DNA of 21,395 bases, from IMG/VR virus record IMGVR_UViG_3300020179_000212, positions 1 through 21,395 of that record; one strand, written 5' to 3'. The position numbers were made by a program, and so were the translations under genes. Under the pieces are notes generated by a model that ran no database searches, had not been told where the DNA came from, and saw only the letters and a list, made by a program, of their open reading frames with translations. Within the stretch, counting starts at the first letter, position 1. The number at the start of each line of letters is the position of its first letter. This DNA comes from a virus. Positions 16,322 to 21,395 of this stretch are shown in pieces.

Positions 16322-16341
16322 CCACTTGCCCCCACAAGTGG
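16322..16341 (-). promoter_or_regulatory. Hairpin upstream of the portal gene
   Basis: A perfect 7-bp inverted repeat (CCACTTG / CAAGTGG) with a six-base loop, 3 bases after the TAA of the helix-turn-helix gene and 36 bases before the portal start. No U-tract follows on the minus strand. It may be an RNA hairpin that lowers or times portal translation, or a DNA operator; the second interpretation is favoured by the CCCACAAGTGG element shared with the gap at 11302-11312. I see no convincing -35/-10 pair in the gap. Confidence 0.5.
16331..16341. repeat. Copy of an 11-base near-palindrome (CCCACAAGTGG)
   Basis: Same 11 bases as at 11302-11312, same strand, here forming the right arm and part of the loop of the hairpin at 16322-16341. 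It directly follows the gene of a putative DNA-binding protein. Confidence 0.45.
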
Positions 16342-16344
16342 CGG

Positions 16345-16587
16345 TTATAGCGGTTCCAACTCAATGCGCACCCGTAATCGCATTGCCGTCGCCAGTCGAA
16401 TCACGGACGACAAGTGGACATTGTTGGCGTGCAGGATGCGGTAAATGGTGTTTTCGCCCATGCCAGACAGCATCGCCAACCGTGGGCCGGACAGGGAATT
16501 GGCGTGCATCTGGGCCTCGAGCTGGTTAGCGACCGCCTCGAAGACCGCTTCCTGCCGCCGCCGCTCGTCGTCGTAAATGACGTTCAT
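16345..16587 (-). CDS. Small helix-turn-helix protein (XRE-like), 80 aa
   Basis: An 80-residue protein. The first 30 residues are a charged helix (DDERRRQEAVFEAVANQLEAQM); residues 33-72 fit an XRE-type helix-turn-helix: LSGPRLAMLSGMGENTIYRIL, with the recognition helix probably NTIYRILHA, then HLSSVIRLATAM. It ends in a strand (RVRIELEPL). The ATG at 16587 overlaps the previous stop by ATGA, so it is translated from the packaging operon. A transcription regulator between terminase and portal genes is uncommon and could control late gene levels. The inverted repeat just downstream is a candidate target. Confidence 0.75.
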   Translation of the reverse strand: MNVIYDDERRRQEAVFEAVANQLEAQMHANSLSGPRLAMLSGMGENTIYRILHANNVHLSSVIRLATAMRLRVRIELEPL

Positions 16588-16889
16588 GCGCCGTAATTGC
16601 CCCACTTGACATGATAGGCCCACCAGGCGGCTGACAGCTTGCCGCGCTTGATGTCGGTCTCATGGCGGCGGTAGAAGGCAATGCGCCGCGCCTTATACTC
16701 CTCGGATTCTTTGTCCTTGGGCGGGTTGCCGCGCACGCCCTGCTCCCCAAATCGGATGGTCTTAATCTCGTCGCCCTCTTTTGCGACGACCACATGCGAT
16801 TTCGTCGGATGCCCCGGCGTCCGCTTCGGCACGTTGTAGTCCTCGACACCAATGGCCTTCAGCCGTGGATCAATGGGTCGTTTTGCCAT
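16584..16889 (-). CDS. Conserved basic phage protein of unknown function, 101 aa
   Basis: A 101-residue protein with a conserved pattern that I remember from many phages and some giant viruses: PKRTPGHPTKSHVVVAKEGDE, then IRFGEQGV, then FYRRHETDIKRGKLSAAWWAYHVKW. No enzyme signature is visible. The KRTP-HP-KSH and SAA-WA-KVKW blocks are the family's most conserved parts. The ATG at 16889 follows a GGAGGAG ribosome binding site, and the start overlaps the membrane protein stop by 20 bases. In related phages it often sits near packaging or structural genes. No function should be assigned. Confidence 0.75.
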   Translation of the reverse strand: MAKRPIDPRLKAIGVEDYNVPKRTPGHPTKSHVVVAKEGDEIKTIRFGEQGVRGNPPKDKESEEYKARRIAFYRRHETDIKRGKLSAAWWAYHVKWGNYGA

Positions 16890-17109
16890 AGCTCCTCCGC
16901 GAGACGAAATCAACGACGGTGGCTTTGATGCGGTCGGCCTCCTGCGACTGCTGCACCCGCGCCATCGCCCAGGATACCAGGTAGCCCATCGCGTTCGCTC
17001 CGCACCAGCAGCCGACCAGGTAGCTGGCCCACGCCGGCAATCCTGCGGCCCAGACCAGCACTGCGCCTGCGACCAGATACCCCACTGCCTTGACCAGCCT
17101 TACAGCCAT
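16870..17109 (-). CDS. Two-helix membrane protein, 79 aa
   Basis: A 79-residue protein with two hydrophobic helices, residues about 8-24 (AVGYLVAGAVLVWAAGL) and 28-50 (ASYLVGCWCGANAMGYLVSW), separated by a short turn, and a charged C-terminal tail (VQQSQEADRIK). The first residues are basic. This fits a class II holin-like layout, but no lysin gene is nearby, so a holin call would be speculative. The ATG at 17109 overlaps the large terminase stop by 10 bases. It could instead be a small inner-membrane factor, for example in superinfection exclusion. Confidence 0.65.
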   Translation of the reverse strand: MAVRLVKAVGYLVAGAVLVWAAGLPAWASYLVGCWCGANAMGYLVSWAMARVQQSQEADRIKATVVDFVSRRSYGKTTH

Positions 17110-18377
17110 GACGAGAATCCTACACCGACACCGCCCCGAGCGACAGGCGGGAATTCCTGATGCACCCAATAGCCCAGCGCGTCGGAAATGTGGGTCAGGA
17201 GCGGGTTGCTGCGCTTGTTAAGTTCCCCGTTATCGTCAAAGACCACCTGTTCCAAGTCTCCGATGAGATGCTCACAGGCCGGGTCTACCGTTAGCCAGTG
17301 CTTGCCGTCGTGCGTCTCACATCGGGCATTGACCGCTGATACGCGGTCACGGACATGCGGTGCGGCCTTCGGAATGCGCCAGGATGCATGCGGGAAGACC
17401 TGGGCCAGCACAGCATGATCAGACGGCCCGGTCGTCTTGCCAGCGCGTCCCGCCGGGTCACCGTAGCCATGCACCGGCCCTCGCCAACCTGCTGCCGCCA
17501 GCAGTTGCAGAGCTGCCATCCCTGCCGCCCGTGTTGCCTCGCCACCGGCATGCGTCACCCAGACCTCCCGCCAAACGCGCACTTCCTGCCCGACGCGCTG
17601 CCCAATGATGGCGGTGGCTGGATTGATATTAAAGTCGAACGCAATGCAGACCGGCACATGCGGGTCGAGCTGCACCGGGCGCACATGCGCGACCCGACTG
17701 AAGGCATAGTAGGCGCGTCCTGACATGCCCTCAAACGACGCCTCAAACTCCTGCCGAAACGTGCGGGCGTCCATTTCCTGCCGCATCTGATTCAACATGT
17801 CCTGGGCGATATGCGGAGCATCGGCAGTCTTGAACTGCCATGAGTGCCACGCTGCGTACCGGGTATCTGTCGATTGCCCCCGCTGCCACAGGTCATACAG
17901 GTGATTGAAATGCTTAGGCGTCCCAGCAATCAGGGCGGTGCCATTGGTCGTCAGCAGCATGGGTTGCAAGACTTCTTCCCAGACGGACATGCCCCGATCC
18001 CAGTCTTGGAACTCGTCCATGAGCAGTTTTCGCACGCCGCGTCCACGGAGTCGATCGGGTCGGTCTGCCGACTTGACACTGAAGTGACAGCCCCAGATGG
18101 ACAACATCTCCATGCGCGTTTCGTGCGGGTCTTTTGCTAGCCAGGCGCGTGGAATCATGGCACGCAGTGGCTCCCAGAGAATCTCGCGGCCCATGTCATA
18201 CGTCGGGGCGACATACCAGACCTTGCCAGGTGTGCCAAACTCCTGCACGGATTCGATCTTCTCCAACTCAGTCTTGCCCCAGCGACGACCAGAGACAACA
18301 ACGCGATATCTGGCGCGTGACTGATGCACCGTTCTCTGGCCCCGATGCAGCCGCAGCCGCACCGCGTCAGTGGACAT
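17100..18377 (-). CDS. terL: Terminase large subunit
   Basis: A 425-residue DNA packaging motor with both domains present. ATPase: Walker A SGRRWGKT at 29-36, Walker B with catalytic acid in KLLMDEF at 117-123, coupling motif LIAGTP at 149-154. Nuclease: FDFN with D248, GYGDPAG with D307 and HISDALGY with D399, the expected acidic triad of the RNase H-like fold. The length is normal for a compact terminase. It overlaps the small subunit gene by 11 bases. It cuts concatemeric phage DNA and pumps it through the portal into the procapsid. The sequence alone does not decide between headful and cos packaging. Confidence 0.95.
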   Translation of the reverse strand: MSTDAVRLRLHRGQRTVHQSRARYRVVVSGRRWGKTELEKIESVQEFGTPGKVWYVAPTYDMGREILWEPLRAMIPRAWLAKDPHETRMEMLSIWGCHFSVKSADRPDRLRGRGVRKLLMDEFQDWDRGMSVWEEVLQPMLLTTNGTALIAGTPKHFNHLYDLWQRGQSTDTRYAAWHSWQFKTADAPHIAQDMLNQMRQEMDARTFRQEFEASFEGMSGRAYYAFSRVAHVRPVQLDPHVPVCIAFDFNINPATAIIGQRVGQEVRVWREVWVTHAGGEATRAAGMAALQLLAAAGWRGPVHGYGDPAGRAGKTTGPSDHAVLAQVFPHASWRIPKAAPHVRDRVSAVNARCETHDGKHWLTVDPACEHLIGDLEQVVFDDNGELNKRSNPLLTHISDALGYWVHQEFPPVARGGVGVGFSSWL

Positions 18378-18834
18378 CCTCGTCGTCGGAGGCTTCTACT
18401 TGAATGACAAACGCGGGCAAGTCGCCAATGATTTCCTGCTTTGTCGCCGCGTCCAGGCCCAGATACTTCGCTCGTCGTTCCTGCACGCGCAGACAGGCGG
18501 TAATGGCCTGCACATCGCCCCGCTGCGCCTTCGGAGCCAGCGCCAGCATGTAATCGTCGAGCCGCCGCAGCTCGAGGTCACGAATGACCTCGGCGTCCTG
18601 CTCGGTGACTTTCCGCAGCGCCGCCAGCTCGGCCTGCACATCCGCATAGGCCACTTCGACGCTGACTCCGCACTGCTGGGCGATGGTGCGGTAGTGTGCG
18701 CCTGCACGCCTCAGTTGCAGGGCTTTGGCACGCCGCTCGAGAATCTGCACATCCTCCGCGATGTGCGGCGGTCGGGTCGCCGACTGCTTACGTTTCTGCT
18801 GGCGGTGTGGGGCCACTGGTTTCTTGATGCTCAT
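18367..18834 (-). CDS. terS: Terminase small subunit
   Basis: A 155-residue protein directly upstream of terL. The N-terminus is basic (PHRQQKRKQSATRPPH). Residues about 32-68 (RRAKALQLRRAGAHYRTIAQQCGVSVEVAYADV) form a helix-turn-helix for packaging-site recognition, followed by long helices (residues 75-125) that would form the oligomeric ring. The end is acidic (EASDDEDVH), suiting contact with the large subunit. The ATG at 18834 overlaps the methyltransferase stop as ATGA, so packaging and modification genes are translated from one message. Confidence 0.85.
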   Translation of the reverse strand: MSIKKPVAPHRQQKRKQSATRPPHIAEDVQILERRAKALQLRRAGAHYRTIAQQCGVSVEVAYADVQAELAALRKVTEQDAEVIRDLELRRLDDYMLALAPKAQRGDVQAITACLRVQERRAKYLGLDAATKQEIIGDLPAFVIQVEASDDEDVH

Positions 18835-20048
18835 GCCGATGCGCCCTCACGAGTCGCGGTCTTGCCGGTGTAGGTTTCCCACCGCTGTACGATGACATCG
18901 CAATACTGCGGACTGATTTCCATCCCGTAGCACTTGCGGCCAAGCTGCTCGGCGGCGATCAGCGTGGTGCCGGAGCCAAGGAATGGATCGTAGACAAGCG
19001 TGGCTGCGTGGTTCCGCATCGGGCGAGCCATGCACTCAACGGGCTTCTGCGTGCTGTGCCCGGTCTCGGACTTGTGCGGCTTGTCGATCTGCCAGAGGGT
19101 CGTTTGCTTGCGGTCGTCTGTCCTCAGCCCCGGCTTGCCCTTGCGGACACAATACCAGCACGGCTCGTGCTGCGGATGGTAATCGCCACGCCCGATCACA
19201 AGTTGGTTCTTTGCCCAAATGATCTGTGCGCGGATGTGCAGGTCGCAACCAATCAGGCTTTCTGCCACGACGTGCGCCATGTTGCCAGCGTGCCACACGT
19301 ACGCCACGTCGCCGGGGAACAACCGCCACGCCTCCGACCAGTCGGCGCGGTCGTCGTTGGCAACCTTGCCGACAGCTCTGCCACCGTCGGGCGAGCCATC
19401 AGAGCGCAGCGCGTGGTTGCGCCAGTCCGCGTCATACTCGACCCCATACGGAGGATCGGTCACCATTAGCACCGGCACTACGCCGCCAAGACACCGCCCC
19501 ACGTCCTCGGCCTTCGTGGAGTCGCCGCACAGCAGCCGGTGGTCGCCAAGCAGCCACAGGTCGCCTGGCTTCGTAATCGGGTCGGCAGGCGGCTCAGGCG
19601 CAGCGTCTGGATCACCTAGTGCCTGCGCTGGCGCAAGGTCACCAAGCAGCTCCTGCAATTCGTCAGCGTTGAACAGCCCGTCGAGTTGATTATCCCGCGC
19701 CAATTGCTCTAGCACTGCCGCGTCCCACTCGGCCAGCTCAGCTGCCCGGTTGTCATACAGGGCCAGCCGCGTCTTCTGCTCAGGCGTCAGGCCCGTGCGC
19801 CTGACCGCCACCAGCTCATGGCCGCTGGCCTCGACTACCTTGACCGCAGTGATGCCAGCCTCTGCCGCCGCGTCCATCGTGGCATTTCCCGCCAGGACGA
19901 CGCCATCCTCATCGATGACGATTGACCGCGCTGCGCCCACTTCATGCAGGGCTGACACGATAGTGCCGACGTTTCGCGACGTATGCTTCCGCGCATTCTT
20001 CGGGTCGTGTACAAGGTCTTTGATGTGGTCAATAGGTTTGGACTTCAT
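18831..20048 (-). CDS. ParB-like domain fused to a DNA adenine-type methyltransferase
   Basis: A 405-residue fusion. Residues 1-100 resemble the ParB-like domain found in phage methyltransferases: NARKHTSRNVGTIVSALHEVG, VLAGNATMDAAAEAGI and VVEASGHELVAVRRTGL. The nuclease-type 'G-H-R-R' loop of true ParB proteins reads GNATMDA here, so it is more likely a DNA-recognition module than a nuclease. Residues 160-395 are the catalytic part: DPPY at 198-201, TQKP at 333-336, DPFLGSGTT at 354-362 and GMEISPQYCDV at 375-385. DPPY placed before the FLGSG motif is the beta-group order and suits N6-adenine methylation. No cognate restriction enzyme is evident, so protection against host restriction or a packaging mark is likely. 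AGGA precedes the ATG. Confidence 0.9.
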   Translation of the reverse strand: MKSKPIDHIKDLVHDPKNARKHTSRNVGTIVSALHEVGAARSIVIDEDGVVLAGNATMDAAAEAGITAVKVVEASGHELVAVRRTGLTPEQKTRLALYDNRAAELAEWDAAVLEQLARDNQLDGLFNADELQELLGDLAPAQALGDPDAAPEPPADPITKPGDLWLLGDHRLLCGDSTKAEDVGRCLGGVVPVLMVTDPPYGVEYDADWRNHALRSDGSPDGGRAVGKVANDDRADWSEAWRLFPGDVAYVWHAGNMAHVVAESLIGCDLHIRAQIIWAKNQLVIGRGDYHPQHEPCWYCVRKGKPGLRTDDRKQTTLWQIDKPHKSETGHSTQKPVECMARPMRNHAATLVYDPFLGSGTTLIAAEQLGRKCYGMEISPQYCDVIVQRWETYTGKTATREGASA

Positions 20049-20060
20049 AGGTCGGTTATC

Positions 20061-20270
20061 CTAATGCTGCCGCCGTTGCTGCGCCACGATCTGCTGAGGA
20101 AACGACGGGCTGCTATCGCGCAGTTCCTCGTCAATCAAGTCAGTCAAGGCCATGTTTGCCAGCGAGGACAGGCTGACGCCGTAGCTGACGGCCAGCTGCT
20201 GCGCTTTCCGGTAGGTGTCCCAGTCGAGCCAGGCCGTGACGGCGCGTCCGGTGTCGCGGCGGTCAGACAT
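20061..20270 (-). CDS. Ribbon-helix-helix-like small protein, 69 aa
   Basis: A 69-residue protein starting MSDRRDTGRAVTAWLDWDTYRKAQQLAVSYG. The pattern of a short strand (AVTAWLDWDTY), a helix, the turn YGVSLSSLANMAL and a second helix (TDLIDEEL) is that of ribbon-helix-helix DNA-binding proteins (CopG/Arc type). The C-terminus is polar with glutamines. The ATG at 20270 overlaps the upstream stop by a few bases. It may bind its own operon or act as a small regulator; the target is unknown. An upstream extension of the frame is covered by the nuclease gene and is not used. Confidence 0.7.
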   Translation of the reverse strand: MSDRRDTGRAVTAWLDWDTYRKAQQLAVSYGVSLSSLANMALTDLIDEELRDSSPSFPQQIVAQQRRQH

Positions 20271-20583
20271 GCAGCACCGCCGTAGCCCAGCGCAGCGCAT
20301 CGCCGGTCTTGACCTGCTGGGGCGTAACGCGCAGAAATAGCCAGCCGTCCATTGCCAGATAAGCAATCTTTTCGTTGTCCTTGAGCACGCCCGATCCTCT
20401 GGTGTGCCGCCCATTGACCCAGACGCCCCCGTCGATTTCAATGGCCAGCTTTCGTGTGCCGTCCTGCCGAGACGCGGCGATATCGATGCGCCATTTCCGC
20501 GTGGCATGAAACTTGACCTCCGTGGCGACGACGTAGCCGCTCGAGGCTAGCGCCGCCGCCAATGCTGCTTGGGCGGTCGTCAC
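20263..20583 (-). CDS. PD-(D/E)XK-like endonuclease, 106 aa
   Basis: A 106-residue protein with the fold pattern of small phage endonucleases. It reads TEVKFHATRKWRIDIA, then RKLAIEIDGGVWVNGRHTRG and GWLFLRVTPQQV. Probable active-site residues are E22, D34, and E49 with the following D51; the 'EIDGG-W--GRHTRG' block is highly typical of these VRR-Nuc/DUF559-like nucleases as I remember them. The start is GTG at 20583, the first usable codon after an in-frame stop; no clear ribosome binding site is seen. Roles in DNA processing, host DNA degradation or branch resolution are all possible. Confidence 0.8.
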   Translation of the reverse strand: MTTAQAALAAALASSGYVVATEVKFHATRKWRIDIAASRQDGTRKLAIEIDGGVWVNGRHTRGSGVLKDNEKIAYLAMDGWLFLRVTPQQVKTGDALRWATAVLHV

Positions 20584-20614
20584 GGCTGGTCAGGCGTCGG
20601 TGTCCAAACCAGCA

Positions 20615-20845
20615 TCAACGGTACCTTCCGACTTTAGTAGCAATCTTGTCGGGTTGTTTGACGAACTGCTTGCCCTTGGCGTTGCCTTTCGCCTTGGCGG
20701 CGTTTGTGGCGGCTTTTTCGCCGGGGCTAAGAGCGTCCCACGCGGCCTTGGGCAGGTAGCGTTTCTTACCTTCCGACGGACTCCCGTCGCTGGTCTGCCA
20801 CTTCTGATCGCTCCAGGTTTTGAGTGATTTCTGAGAAGGCTTCAT
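20615..20845 (-). CDS. Small basic protein, PSQKSLK...KQFVKQP family, 76 aa
   Basis: A 76-residue protein. It reads MKPSQKSLKTWSDQKWQTSDG, then KRYLPKAAWDALSPGEKAAT, then KGKQFVKQPDKIATK. This set of blocks is one I recall from phage and giant-virus proteins, where it usually follows a 'WSARKAQLLA' segment in the same chain. Here that segment is in the separate preceding gene. The ATG at 20845 overlaps that gene's stop (ATGA). There is no enzyme signature; the lysine-rich end suggests nucleic acid binding. Function unknown. Confidence 0.75.
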   Translation of the reverse strand: MKPSQKSLKTWSDQKWQTSDGSPSEGKKRYLPKAAWDALSPGEKAATNAAKAKGNAKGKQFVKQPDKIATKVGRYR

Positions 20846-21030
20846 GACCGATAGCCCCCGCCTGCCTTCTTGTATTCGGTAGCCAGCAGTTGGGCCTTGC
20901 GTGCTGACCACTCACCCGGGTCGCCACCCTTGGTGCCCGCTTTGATCTTCTTGAAAAGCGTTTCGCGCATCTTCGGCTTGGTGTAATTGCCTGCCTCATT
21001 CACACGGCTTTTTGTTGTCGTCTTTGTCAT
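20842..21030 (-). CDS. Small basic protein, WSARKAQLLA (DUF5872-like) family, 62 aa
   Basis: A 62-residue protein: NYTKPKMRETLFKKIKAG, then KGGDPGEWSARKAQLLATEY and KKAGGGYRS. The 'GG-PG-WSARKAQLLA-EY---GGGY' block is very distinctive and known to me from phage and giant-virus proteins, probably catalogued as DUF5872 (name not verified). The ATG at 21030 has GGAGG nine bases upstream, which decides for this start over a longer GTG. It overlaps the upstream gene by 35 bases and the next gene by ATGA. Function unknown; possibly nucleic acid binding. Confidence 0.75.
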   Translation of the reverse strand: MTKTTTKSRVNEAGNYTKPKMRETLFKKIKAGTKGGDPGEWSARKAQLLATEYKKAGGGYRS

Positions 21031-21395
21031 CGGGCCATTCCTCCACACCGTACACAGTGAGCGATCGCCGGAGCCACGTCGGGACGTGGGGGCGCGTGAA
21101 ACTGCTTTCGTGCCAAAGCAGGTGGTTGTTGGGTTGAAACGTGAGAGTGCCTTGCTCCAGCTCGATGGCGTGGAAGCATTTGGTCTGCCCGGGGTAGCGG
21201 CTGAAACCGTCCTCGGCCCATTCCAGAGTAAACAGGTAACTGCCCGTCTGCGCCGTGGCTATGACTTTTACGGGCAGCTCACGCAGATACTGGTATTCGA
21301 TGAGCTGGGCGGCCCCACCAAAGCAGTCCCACGCCTGACACTCGGCCAGCGACACCCCAGACGCCTCCGGGTCAAACATCCACGCATGGGGTGGG
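20996..21395 (-). CDS. Unknown protein, 5' end probably outside the window
   Basis: Not recognised. From the first ATG in the window (21379) the protein has 127 residues, with mixed alpha/beta content: CFGGAAQLIEYQYLRELPVKV, then GSYLFTLEWAEDGFSRYPGQ and TFQPNNHLLWHESSF, and an acidic-then-basic end (PDDKDDNKKPCE). The frame stays open to the window edge (codons for P-P-H-A-W precede the ATG) and no ribosome binding site precedes that ATG, so the true start probably lies beyond 21395. It overlaps the next gene by 35 bases. Confidence 0.6.
   Translation of the reverse strand, partial: PPHAWMFDPEASGVSLAECQAWDCFGGAAQLIEYQYLRELPVKVIATAQTGSYLFTLEWAEDGFSRYPGQTKCFHAIELEQGTLTFQPNNHLLWHESSFTRPHVPTWLRRSLTVYGVEEWPDDKDDNKKPCE

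Noticed and set aside
15449-16444. Plus-strand open frame of 331 codons opposite the portal gene
   Set aside because: It spans the portal and part of the regulator gene in antisense and shows no family pattern.
16870-17109. Holin call for the two-helix membrane protein
   Set aside because: The topology fits, but no lysin or spanin gene is next to it, so only 'membrane protein' is supported.
18831-20583. Complete restriction-modification system
   Set aside because: The methyltransferase is clear, but the small nuclease resembles phage DNA-processing nucleases as much as restriction enzymes, and another gene lies between them.

Overview
The window is a gap-free stretch of a tailed double-stranded DNA phage (Caudoviricetes) or prophage. 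Every supported gene lies on the minus strand and is packed end to end, with start/stop overlaps or gaps below 80 bases, so the transcript runs from position 21395 towards 1. A 1043-residue tape measure, a tail tube protein and a tail assembly chaperone pair, with no sheath gene in view, indicate a long non-contractile tail (siphovirus-like). Base composition is GC-rich apart from the 5' half of the tape measure gene. No host can be named from the sequence; no integrase, repressor of known type, tRNA, CRISPR array or insertion sequence is visible.

Layout in transcription order. (1) 21395-20061: small accessory genes: an unknown protein cut by the window edge, two tiny basic proteins that look like two halves of one known fusion protein, a PD-(D/E)XK-like nuclease and a ribbon-helix-helix-like protein. 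(2) 20048-16345: a ParB-DNA methyltransferase fusion, terminase small and large subunits, a two-helix membrane protein, a conserved basic phage protein and a small helix-turn-helix protein. (3) 16285-11352: head module: portal, Mu gpF-like minor head protein, gpG/gp10-like morphogenesis protein, a small basic protein, coiled-coil scaffold and SU10/DUF5309-like major capsid protein. (4) 11273-8174: a small helical protein and a 972-residue three-domain enzyme (GT4-like glycosyltransferase, SAM methyltransferase, GT2-like glycosyltransferase). (5) 8177-1: a connector carrying an inserted beta-rich domain, a tail terminator-like protein, tail tube, two chaperone frames, tape measure, a hub-like tail protein and a tandem pair of small paralogous virion-like proteins, the second cut by the left edge.

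The packaging and head genes build and fill the capsid, the connector and tail genes complete the particle, and the large glycosyltransferase/methyltransferase protein is placed where it would be made together with virion proteins, suggesting modification of the particle or of a host surface glycan. Only two non-coding gaps exceed 50 bases (16286-16344 and 11274-11351). Each holds an RNA hairpin and both contain the same 11-base near-palindrome, which makes them the likely regulatory points of the operon.
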